Part shown: positions 8,946 through 17,235 of the stretch, piece by piece
Layout of the letters: the number at the start of each line of letters is the position of its first letter
How positions within the stretch are numbered: the first letter of the stretch is position 1
Assembly (NCBI GenBank): GCA_015057955.1
Contig: SVDE01000012.1
Span: 1 to 35,935 of the forward strand
Reading direction: 5' to 3'
DNA: 35,935 bases
Source: Lachnospiraceae bacterium
Lineage (GTDB): Bacteria; Bacillota; Clostridia; Lachnospirales; Lachnospiraceae
The notes under the pieces: generated by a model
What the model was told of the DNA's origin: nothing
The model's database searches: none
The model's input: only the letters and a program-made list of their open reading frames with translations
Position numbers and translations under genes: made by a program

Positions 8946-9155
8946 TCAACCTCCTGCCTTCAGAAAATGAAGGAAAAACTCGTGATAAAGCTGTTCGGAG
9001 TCTTCTCCTCCTATGATGATGCGTGTTTGGGGAAGCGCAACTGCACCAAGCTTCCTGTCAGGAAGAGGTATGACGGATACATTGCCGGGATGATCTTTAA
9101 AGAAATCACGAACCTCGTCAGATTTTATTGCCCATACTTCATCATATTCTTTCAT
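8946..9155 (-). CDS. small hypothetical protein (69 aa)
   Basis: ORF 21 bp downstream of the 581-aa hydrolase gene on the same strand; protein-like composition. Confidence 0.6.
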   Translation of the reverse strand: MKEYDEVWAIKSDEVRDFFKDHPGNVSVIPLPDRKLGAVALPQTRIIIGGEDSEQLYHEFFLHFLKAGG

Positions 9156-9176
9156 GATATCTCCGCAAGTCAGGGA

Positions 9177-10922
9177 TCAGTACAGTTCGATCGTCTCTCC
9201 GGTCTCAAGATCTCTTGCAAACCGTCTCATGAATTCCCAGCCGGTCTCGGCCATCTGGTGTGAGATGAAATGTCCCTGGTTTGTGAGCATCACCAGACGG
9301 TAATGCTTCTTTCCTTCATTGTTCTTAAGTTCACCGACATATGCAGCAGATCCGTCATGATACTCAACCCAGACATCATCCAGCGGGTATTCGATCGCGG
9401 CGCGGAGAGGGTCAGGGTCACTCTGGGCTGCAAGTATCTCTTCAACTGACATGATAGGGCAGTTCAGGGCTTTCTGCCTTCTCTGAAATGCCCTTGCCGC
9501 GCTTGAGAACTGCTCGTCATCCTGTCTGCAGTGAAGCCTGCCGCTGCGGCTTTCACTTAATGTGGTGATCACAGCTGTCGGCATGTCATGTCCCGCCCAT
9601 TCATCTACCTGTTCATCGGTCACAGGATATGGAGAGGTGGTCCAGGCTGGCTCCGGGATACCGGGATGGTTTCCTAGAGGTGCGACTGCCGCAATTGAAC
9701 GGTAGAACTTATGGGCAAACAGGTCGCTGAAATAACCGTTGTGGGAATGACCGGTAACGTAAACACGTGTAAGGTCGATGGGGTAGATCTTTGCAGCGTC
9801 CTGAAGAATACCGTAAAACCGTTCATTTGAAGCAGGATCTTCCAAAGCAAAGAACAGCGCTATAAGCTCACCCTGGGCAGCAAGCTTCGCATATCCGCTG
9901 TATGCTGCAATGGCACCTACAGGCTGGTGACGGTCCTGATATGTGACTTCCTGGAATATGAGCACTGCGGGAAGTTTGTACCCTGTCTGTCCGGCAAGAC
10001 ATTTCGGAACGCAGGATATCCATTGGTAATCATCATAGTCGTGCGATTCAACGATCAGGCCTCTCTCATCCCAGTAATCAATGAATGCGGGGTCATCACC
10101 GTAGTCGAAATCGTATTCAATACGCAGCTGATCTGCCAGTTCCCGGCCCTGCTCCGAGTGGACGAACATGTCTCTGTCGAACTTCGGATGCTGTATCCAT
10201 TTCGCATTTACTTCCATGCATCCGCTGTAGCGGTTCTGCCATCTGTGGGATATGTCCAGAACAGGGATCCCCAAAAGCTCAGTGATAAACTGATCGGGAT
10301 CTTCTGCTGCGTTGCCGTTTTCATCAGCATAATAAAAGCCCGGAATGTCTTTAAGGCTGCTCTTGGTTTCAGTCAGAGCACTGACATCCAGAAAGACTTT
10401 ATCCATGAGGATGTTGTATATTACGGAGAATTCCTGCATGACGCCGAAAGGAGTGTCATTCAGGTTTGCTCCGTTTACGGTGATGTAGAGTACGACAGCG
10501 CCTTCCGCGCATGCTTTCTGTGTGTAGTCCTCATGTTTTGTAAGAACATGAATGGACCAGTTGGGATCGGAAAAGTCGGCGTCACTTAAAACCACCAGTA
10601 CCTTGGGAACACGTACTTTTCTGTCATACACATCCTGCGGGATCATGGCAGTCCAGCATATACCGCCCATCTCTGTGGAGTGGAATACCATTCCTTTTTC
10701 CTTCCAGCCGTCAATGTATTCGGGATAGAAGTAGCTTAAAGTTTTGGCATTGTATTCGCCGGTCCTTGAAGCATAAGGGCCTTCGCCTGCTTTAAACCTG
10801 TAATGCCTGTTGTTTATCTCTTCGATCTTATGAAACAGGTACCTGACAGGGCTGAAATGACCGGCCCAGGTTTCGGGTTCGTACAGGGAAATGTTTTCGT
10901 AGCTGTAATATTTGTTATACAT
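9177..10922 (-). CDS. alpha/beta hydrolase / PHB-depolymerase-like esterase with duplicated N-terminal half
   Basis: YPIDLTRVYVTGHSHNGYFSDLFAHKF nucleophile-elbow region and LTNQGHFISH C-terminal His; two halves share WxE[KR]G[ML][VI] ... W[TI][AS]x[IV]P ... LP-VLVV patterns. Confidence 0.7.
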   Translation of the reverse strand: MYNKYYSYENISLYEPETWAGHFSPVRYLFHKIEEINNRHYRFKAGEGPYASRTGEYNAKTLSYFYPEYIDGWKEKGMVFHSTEMGGICWTAMIPQDVYDRKVRVPKVLVVLSDADFSDPNWSIHVLTKHEDYTQKACAEGAVVLYITVNGANLNDTPFGVMQEFSVIYNILMDKVFLDVSALTETKSSLKDIPGFYYADENGNAAEDPDQFITELLGIPVLDISHRWQNRYSGCMEVNAKWIQHPKFDRDMFVHSEQGRELADQLRIEYDFDYGDDPAFIDYWDERGLIVESHDYDDYQWISCVPKCLAGQTGYKLPAVLIFQEVTYQDRHQPVGAIAAYSGYAKLAAQGELIALFFALEDPASNERFYGILQDAAKIYPIDLTRVYVTGHSHNGYFSDLFAHKFYRSIAAVAPLGNHPGIPEPAWTTSPYPVTDEQVDEWAGHDMPTAVITTLSESRSGRLHCRQDDEQFSSAARAFQRRQKALNCPIMSVEEILAAQSDPDPLRAAIEYPLDDVWVEYHDGSAAYVGELKNNEGKKHYRLVMLTNQGHFISHQMAETGWEFMRRFARDLETGETIELY

Positions 10923-10989
10923 AGATACGCCTCCGTTGGTTTCTGTTATAATTATACTCTATTGAGAATGTTTACATAATGGGGTATTT

Positions 10990-11658
10990 ATGAGAATGCG
11001 CATTTCAATCCTTACCATATGTCCGGAGCAGTTTGGGAGTTTCCTTGAAACGCCATTGATCTCGAGGGCTGAAAATGCCGGGATATTGAAGATGGAGATA
11101 ATCGATATCAGGGATTTTGCCCCCGGCAGTTTCCGGAAGGTGGACGATTCCCCTTACGGCGGGGGAGCCGGAATGATATTAAGATGTCAGCCGGTGCTGG
11201 ATGCCCTTGACTCGGTACGCGGCGAAAACAGCCATGTGGTCATACTTGCTCCGTCAGGCAGAACATTTACCCAGGCAGACGCCCACAGGCTCTCTGAAGA
11301 AGAACACCTGATATTTATCTGCGGACATTACGAAGGAATGGATGCGAGGATATTTCCCCATTCGGATGAGATCATGTCCATAGGAGACTATATCGTGACA
11401 GGAGGAGAACTCCCCGCGATGGTGATCAGCGATGCGGTCATGCGGCTTGTAAAGGGAACGATAAAAGAAGAGAGCGTCAGGGATGAGTCATTCGAGAACG
11501 GACTCCTTGAGTATCCCCAGTACACAAGACCTGCTGACTACAGGGGTGAAAAAGTCCCCGCCGTACTGCTCAGCGGGGACCATAAAGCCATTGAAAAATG
11601 GAGAAGAGAGCAGGCGCTTGAACTGACTGAAAAGCACCGCCCTGACCTTCTCATATGA
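10990..11658 (+). CDS. trmD: tRNA (guanine-N1)-methyltransferase TrmD family
   Basis: DDSPYGGGAGM, ICGHYEGMDARI, SIGDYIVTGGELPAMV, LLEYPQYTRPADYRG, VLLSGDHKAIEKWRREQ. Confidence 0.93.
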   Translation: MRMRISILTICPEQFGSFLETPLISRAENAGILKMEIIDIRDFAPGSFRKVDDSPYGGGAGMILRCQPVLDALDSVRGENSHVVILAPSGRTFTQADAHRLSEEEHLIFICGHYEGMDARIFPHSDEIMSIGDYIVTGGELPAMVISDAVMRLVKGTIKEESVRDESFENGLLEYPQYTRPADYRGEKVPAVLLSGDHKAIEKWRREQALELTEKHRPDLLI

Positions 11659-12697
11659 TCTTGGAAAAACGATCGTAGATAGCGGCGAAGCGCTCGTCAC
11701 GGATACCGAAATCCTTTTCCTTATAATTCCATAATGCGTGTCCGATGCCGTATTTTTCAAACACGGCATGGATGTCCTGCAGCCATCTGAGCTTATCCTC
11801 GTTGTCTGCCAGATCTATGACACCGTATTCTCCGCAGTACAGGGCAACACCATCCTGCTTAGCCTTTTCTATTGCCGGAGCAAAAATGTCCTCAAAGAAA
11901 CCTTTTCCGATCTCACGGATATTATCCCTGTATACAGCGCCGCCGTTAATGCTTTCGATCGTTCTGCCGGCACTGCGGTATTCTTCCAGAGTCTTCGGAT
12001 ATCCTATCCTGAAATCAGAAGGCATGTCATACATCCAATAGGCGCCCTGATGGGTAAATGCCATTGGCTCGTAGCAGTGGAAGTTATACACTATCCCTTC
12101 CTGAACGGGCACATTTATCAGAGGGACCGTGAGTACGCTGTTGTAACATACACCGCCTATCACAAGCCTGCAGTCAGGTATTATCTCCTTCATCATGCGG
12201 ATATAACGGGATGCCAGATCATTCCAGGCGTCAGCGACATCTTCCGGAACAACCTCGTTCAGCGGCTCAAATGCCACCTGGTCAGAATAGTCCCTGAACC
12301 GCTCCGCTATTTCTCTCCAGAGTTTCAGGAAACGTTCCTGCAGCGCGCTGTCATAGAAGAATCTGTGTCTGTTCATGTCCACTTTGAGCGGATCAAAAGA
12401 GTACCCGTAGCATTCATGCAGGTCGATCAGCATGTTCAGGCCGCGCTTTTCACACCACCTGCGGCAGTCTTCGAGATGACGGAAGCCATCTTCAATGAGG
12501 ACTCCTTCTTCATCTTCGAGCACGTTGTAGTCAACCGGGACTCTGACATGGTCAAAGCCGAGTGAGGCGATGAGCTCAATGTCTTCTTCAGTTATGAAAG
12601 TATCAAAATGTACCGGGTCATACTCTGCAAACTGGGAGATCCAACCGCCTAGATTGATCCCTTTTAAAAAGCCCGTAAAACCTTTCATGATGATCAT
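11651..12697 (-). CDS. glycoside hydrolase family 5-like (cellulase-fold) protein
   Basis: GINLGGWISQ, HVRVPVDYN, LIDLHE, FEPLNEV (acid/base), YCGEYGV (nucleophile); no signal peptide visible; start overlaps stop of upstream gene (ATGA). Confidence 0.88.
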   Translation of the reverse strand: MIIMKGFTGFLKGINLGGWISQFAEYDPVHFDTFITEEDIELIASLGFDHVRVPVDYNVLEDEEGVLIEDGFRHLEDCRRWCEKRGLNMLIDLHECYGYSFDPLKVDMNRHRFFYDSALQERFLKLWREIAERFRDYSDQVAFEPLNEVVPEDVADAWNDLASRYIRMMKEIIPDCRLVIGGVCYNSVLTVPLINVPVQEGIVYNFHCYEPMAFTHQGAYWMYDMPSDFRIGYPKTLEEYRSAGRTIESINGGAVYRDNIREIGKGFFEDIFAPAIEKAKQDGVALYCGEYGVIDLADNEDKLRWLQDIHAVFEKYGIGHALWNYKEKDFGIRDERFAAIYDRFSKII

Positions 12698-13626
12698 TCC
12701 CGTATCCTGTCCGGATCAATGCCCACAAAACATCTTCCTTTGCGCAGCGTTACGCGTTTACCGCGCGGAGGCCCTTCAGGCTTTGGGGCGTCTGCTTTGG
12801 GATCTTTGCGCTCGCCTTTTGTAAGCGGAACACTTTGTCCCCAGAAGCTGGGTGTTTCAACAACATTTATGTAACCGTTCATGGCGTCTTCAAGAAGCTC
12901 GATGATCGTGGGCAGACAGTCATCGTCGAGCGGCGCGCCGAGTGCCCTGAAGTCATGGTGTCCGTTGTATATGCAGTCATAGCGGTCAGACATTGACTGC
13001 ATGCGCTTAAGGTACCTGAGTGTTGTCTCAACCGGCACAGCGTTAACGCCCAGGTTGAAGTTCAATGCGTCACCGCAGAACAGAGTCCTTGTCTGCTCAT
13101 CAAGAAAGATCATTTCACCGGGGGAATGTCCGGGGCATTCATAAGCGGTCACTATCCTTCCGCCAAGGTCAAACTGCATGCCGTCGGTCAGATCATGAAT
13201 GACCGGCATGGGCTCGTCTGCAGGGTCGATCAGGTCAACATCAATGTCAAACGGATAGAGGTTGAACATTGTGTAAGGTGATCCGAAGCACCCTTTCTGG
13301 CGTGCGGCTATGCGCTCTGTATCCCATTTCCTTCTTGCAAGCGACTGAGGGATCGGAGCTTCGGCATCCTTGGGATTGATCCAGATCTCCTCAAACTGTC
13401 TGGCGTTTCCGGTATGATCAACATGTCCGTGCGAGATCACGCAGATAAGAGGCTTGTCGGTTATCATTTCTATGGCGCCGCGCAGATCGCCTATGCCCAT
13501 TCCGCAGTCGATCACCATCGCCTTTTCTTCACCAATGAGCAGAAAAACGCTCGCGCAGTCAAATTCGTCGATCTCCCATGTGTCTTTCTTGAACTGGACC
13601 ATAGGGAAAAGTTTTGTTCTTTCCAT
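12694..13626 (-). CDS. metallo-beta-lactamase fold hydrolase
   Basis: ISHGHVDHTGN (HxHxDH), CPGHSPGEMIFLDEQTRTLFCGDAL, YNGHHD; ATG at 13626 preceded by GGAGGT (ORF track begins at 13638). Confidence 0.92.
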   Translation of the reverse strand: MERTKLFPMVQFKKDTWEIDEFDCASVFLLIGEEKAMVIDCGMGIGDLRGAIEMITDKPLICVISHGHVDHTGNARQFEEIWINPKDAEAPIPQSLARRKWDTERIAARQKGCFGSPYTMFNLYPFDIDVDLIDPADEPMPVIHDLTDGMQFDLGGRIVTAYECPGHSPGEMIFLDEQTRTLFCGDALNFNLGVNAVPVETTLRYLKRMQSMSDRYDCIYNGHHDFRALGAPLDDDCLPTIIELLEDAMNGYINVVETPSFWGQSVPLTKGERKDPKADAPKPEGPPRGKRVTLRKGRCFVGIDPDRIRE

Positions 13627-13638
13627 TTTTACCTCCAT

Positions 13639-14676
13639 TTATCGGATCTCAGCAGCATGATCCATGTAAACGCCGTTTTCGGTATATGTAAGGTATCCCG
13701 ATTCGAAGATGCGTTTCCCGTACTGGGTAAATTTCCTGCCGTTTCTTTCCACATCTTTTCTGTAGTCGTAATCGCTTGGATCAGCCAGCACTTCCTCACA
13801 GGTTTCAAGGAGACTGAGGAGCATTACCGGTCCGGTCTCAACAGGGCCGTGGCTCGGGAACATGCTGTCAAATTCGTCCATGCGCGCTATGACCTTGCGC
13901 AGCTCCTTTGTAAGAGCCTCAATGGTCAGATACTCCCTGTATTCCTGACCGGGAGTTCCGCCGCCCCCTGCGCCTACATTGCCGACGCAGCAGTCGTCGC
14001 CGGGGAAGAAGATGCGGTTCTTTTTATCCAGAAAGCCGCAGTGTCCGGGCGAATGTCCGGGCAGCCATACCAGCTCGATTTCGTGTCCCTGTCCGAGATC
14101 AAACAGATATCCGTCAGGCACACCGACGATCTCATATTCCCTGAACGGGACCAGATCGTTTCTGTCAAAGTCAGCCCATATGCCATTGCCGTTTTCATCG
14201 AAGAGATAGTCCCATATGTGGGGATTGCGCTTTGATGTAAGCAGAGGGACTTCATATTCATGGCAGTATACCTTATCAAACTGGAAGTTTCCGTACGCAT
14301 GGTCAAAATGCGAGTGGGTATTTGCCACAAAGTATTCCTTATCTTTTCCGATGAGCTCTTCGATAAGGCTCTTCAGATCCCCGAGACCGAAACTGGTATC
14401 AATGACAAGAGCCCTTTCAGGTCCGTCGATCACAAAGATCCACGGATTGCCCATGCCGTCGAGACTTAAGGTAAGGATGCCGTAGAGATTCTCGCGGAAC
14501 GTGTAAACTTCCGCGTAGGGGTTGATCCCGGTGAAAACGCGCTTGGTCCTGTCGCGTTCCCTTAGGAGCTTCTCGTACGCGAAGCGAACAGGGTTTTCCG
14601 GTTCCCTGTAGATTGTTCTTTTCACTTTCAGCGGAGAGTTGACTGTCCGCTGGATCTTTACGTCCTGATATGCCAT
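13639..14676 (-). CDS. metallo-beta-lactamase fold hydrolase
   Basis: ANTHSHFDHAYGN (HxHxDH), LPGHSPGHCGFLDKKNRIFFPGDDCC, FPSHGPVE. Confidence 0.92.
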   Translation of the reverse strand: MAYQDVKIQRTVNSPLKVKRTIYREPENPVRFAYEKLLRERDRTKRVFTGINPYAEVYTFRENLYGILTLSLDGMGNPWIFVIDGPERALVIDTSFGLGDLKSLIEELIGKDKEYFVANTHSHFDHAYGNFQFDKVYCHEYEVPLLTSKRNPHIWDYLFDENGNGIWADFDRNDLVPFREYEIVGVPDGYLFDLGQGHEIELVWLPGHSPGHCGFLDKKNRIFFPGDDCCVGNVGAGGGGTPGQEYREYLTIEALTKELRKVIARMDEFDSMFPSHGPVETGPVMLLSLLETCEEVLADPSDYDYRKDVERNGRKFTQYGKRIFESGYLTYTENGVYMDHAAEIR

Positions 14677-14687
14677 TTGCTCCTCCC

Positions 14688-15173
14688 TTACTGGTCGTTT
14701 CTCAGATCTTCGCAGAAGATCTCAAAAGTTTTCTGCTTTTCATAGGATTCAAATTCAAATACCTGATATTTTGAGCGGTCATTTTTCCAGTAAATGAATA
14801 ACCAGGGACCGCTGTCACCGGACTCGGCGGAATCTTTCCTTGCGGTTACGGTTCCGGCATTTATATAATCCAGAAAATTCGACCATCCGGATTCAGTCAG
14901 TTCTACAGTGCCTTTTACGGTTGCGTCATCCTCGGTCAGCGGCCAGCGCGAACCCTCCCTTGTTTCATGGTAGAAATAATATTTGCCGTTCTCAATATAG
15001 AAACGGTATCTTTGATAATGGGGAGGGAAGGTTGAAGCGTCAATGGTGTAATAGAATTCTGTGATATCAGAAGGTTTGATGTCTTTGCCGACAGTCAGTT
15101 CTCTTTTCATCATGCATCCGGGCATGGAGATAAGAGCAAGCATCAGCAGAGCTGCCGGTATGATCTTTTTCAT
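14688..15173 (-). CDS. predicted lipoprotein of unknown function
   Basis: MKKIIPAALLMLALISMPGC signal peptide with lipobox-like Cys. Confidence 0.8.
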   Translation of the reverse strand: MKKIIPAALLMLALISMPGCMMKRELTVGKDIKPSDITEFYYTIDASTFPPHYQRYRFYIENGKYYFYHETREGSRWPLTEDDATVKGTVELTESGWSNFLDYINAGTVTARKDSAESGDSGPWLFIYWKNDRSKYQVFEFESYEKQKTFEIFCEDLRNDQ

Positions 15174-15841
15174 TTAGCATCCTCCGTTTTTATTATGGGA
15201 TCGTCTTTGGTTACAGCCAGATAAAAAGTAAATATGATAATGACATAGCAGATGGTCTTGGGAAGCATGAGCATGCCAAGTATCGGAACTATCCCTGCCA
15301 ATACAGCAACAGGGATGTAGAACGCAAATGAGAGCAGGATCCAAAGCCAGATCAGCTTGAAGCGTTTAACAACGTTCCTGTTCTGGAAGAAGATCACTAT
15401 CACTATGATGCCAAGCGCAAGAAACGGGATGTTCCTCAGACTTCCCCAGAGCGGATCGCTGGAATTTGAAGCCCAGCCGTTCTGGGGGAACAGGCAGAGG
15501 ATGACACGCGCGAAAGCGAGGAAATTTACAATTATGAGGAGCCAACGCTGATCCTTCAGCTGGTAGATCACTGCAGCAATGTGATACACGAACATGTAGA
15601 ACACAGTCATGGTGATCGATGTGATAAGCTTCCCGACGCCGAGAGCGACAGTAAAGTCTGAATCAACGAAATAATTCAGCACCCTCGGGATCAGGTGAAA
15701 AGCGTCACCGCCGCCAAGTATGAGCACCGCTACGCCCATCCAGATTTCGACGCGGTTGCGCGATCTTTTAAGGATCAGTATCCCGACGATGATCGCAATT
15801 GCCAGATATAAAATGTCAAATAAAGACTCTCCGTACTTCAT
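15170..15841 (-). CDS. predicted multi-pass integral membrane protein (unknown function)
   Basis: Multiple hydrophobic segments (LYLAIAIIVGILIL, MGVAVLILGGG, WLLIIVNFLAFARVIL, FLALGIIVIVIFF); stop overlaps the start of the lipoprotein gene. Confidence 0.8.
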   Translation of the reverse strand: MKYGESLFDILYLAIAIIVGILILKRSRNRVEIWMGVAVLILGGGDAFHLIPRVLNYFVDSDFTVALGVGKLITSITMTVFYMFVYHIAAVIYQLKDQRWLLIIVNFLAFARVILCLFPQNGWASNSSDPLWGSLRNIPFLALGIIVIVIFFQNRNVVKRFKLIWLWILLSFAFYIPVAVLAGIVPILGMLMLPKTICYVIIIFTFYLAVTKDDPIIKTEDAK

Positions 15842-15981
15842 GGCTTTCTCCCAATATATTTTCCTATTAATAAATTATATCTCTCATATTTACAGTGTGT
15901 AAAGATTAATTCTGATCACAATTTCTTTTCAAAATCCTGCCGTTGTGCAATAATTATAAAAAAGAAAAGGGCATAGGTTCC

Positions 15982-16443
15982 ATGACAAAAACGGTGAAGA
16001 TATTGATCATAATGGGGGCGCTGCTGATGATCTCACTTTTGTGCGGATGCCATGGCAATGTCAAGGTAAGCGGAATCACATCTTTCAGTTACAGGTTTAC
16101 GACAGGAAACATGGTAAATGCGGATGTTTTCTACGGCCTTGAGTATAAAAACGGTAACTATACAGCGACCGTTAAACCAAATGGAGAGCCGGAACAAAAT
16201 GCGAAAAAGATCAAGGTTGATAAGAGCTTTGAGGAGAACCTGCGAGCCATTCTCGAAAAATACAAAGTCAGCAAATGGAACGGTTTTAACAAGACTAATA
16301 AAATGGTATTGGACGGTAACAGCTTTTATCTGGACATATACATGGAGGAAGGCGACATAAGCGCCCATGGCTATATGTCATGGCCAAACGGATACGCTGA
16401 TTTTAAGGATGAAGTAACAGTCCTTTTTGAGAGCATACAATAA
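15982..16443 (+). CDS. predicted lipoprotein of unknown function
   Basis: MTKTVKILIIMGALLMISLLCGCHG lipoprotein signal; ORF track start 15943 but the signal peptide begins at 15982. Confidence 0.78.
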   Translation: MTKTVKILIIMGALLMISLLCGCHGNVKVSGITSFSYRFTTGNMVNADVFYGLEYKNGNYTATVKPNGEPEQNAKKIKVDKSFEENLRAILEKYKVSKWNGFNKTNKMVLDGNSFYLDIYMEEGDISAHGYMSWPNGYADFKDEVTVLFESIQ

Positions 16444-16460
16444 GAAAGGAGCAACAAATC

Positions 16461-17231
16461 ATGTGGAACAGCTTTAATGTAAGCGACTATGAGGGCATGA
16501 TCGCAGAGACCATCAGGATCGAAGGACATGACGGAAAACCCATACATGCTTACTATTCACGTCCCATAACGGAAAAAGAGGTGCCGGGCATCGTCCTGAT
16601 CCCTCATATGCCGGGCTGGGATGAGTGGTGCCGCGAAACAGCGCGCAGGTTCACCGCACACGGCTACAGCGTTCTCTGTCCGAACATCTATGAGGATTAC
16701 GGCGACGGAACTCCCGCGGAAGTAGCCGCAAGAGCTAAGGAATCAGGAATGGTTCCGGACAAGGATGTCATGGGCGATGTCAAAGGATCGCTTGCATTCC
16801 TGCACAATCAGGCAAATGCCAATGGTAAGGTAGGAGTCATCGGCATGTGCTCAGGCGGCCGTCATACTTTCCTTGCTGCTGCGACACTTGATGGAGTTGA
16901 CGCTGCAGTTGACTGTTGGGGAGGCGGAGTAGTGGCATCTCCGGATCAGCTTACACCTGCACGTCCTGTTGCCCCTATCGACTATGCGGTAGGACTTGGC
17001 TGTCCGCTTCTGGGCATCTTTGGAAATGATGATAAAAACCCCAAACCGGAAGATGTGGACAAACTTGAGGAAGTCCTGAAATCCCTGGGCAAGGAATACG
17101 AGTTTTACAGATATGACGGAGCCGGGCACGGCATCTGGTACTATGACAAGCCAATGTACCGGCAGGAACAGGCGATGGATTCGTGGGACAGAGTCCTTGA
17201 ATTCTTCGAGAGGTATCTGAAAGAGACATGA
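16461..17231 (+). CDS. dienelactone hydrolase family protein
   Basis: PGIVLIPHMPGWDEW, GVIGMCSGGRHTFLAAA (Cys nucleophile elbow), GAGHGIWYY. Confidence 0.9.
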   Translation: MWNSFNVSDYEGMIAETIRIEGHDGKPIHAYYSRPITEKEVPGIVLIPHMPGWDEWCRETARRFTAHGYSVLCPNIYEDYGDGTPAEVAARAKESGMVPDKDVMGDVKGSLAFLHNQANANGKVGVIGMCSGGRHTFLAAATLDGVDAAVDCWGGGVVASPDQLTPARPVAPIDYAVGLGCPLLGIFGNDDKNPKPEDVDKLEEVLKSLGKEYEFYRYDGAGHGIWYYDKPMYRQEQAMDSWDRVLEFFERYLKET

Positions 17232-17235
17232 TGCC

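Noticed and set aside
9927-10589. 220-aa plus-strand ORF
   Set aside because: Antisense to the 581-aa hydrolase gene, no domain pattern.
11738-12565. 275-aa plus-strand ORF antisense to the GH5 gene
   Set aside because: Shadow ORF: the opposite strand has clear GH5 motifs and this translation has no recognisable domain.
13414-14235. 273-aa plus-strand ORF
   Set aside because: Antisense to two well-supported metallo-beta-lactamase genes; Cys/His-rich noise-like composition.
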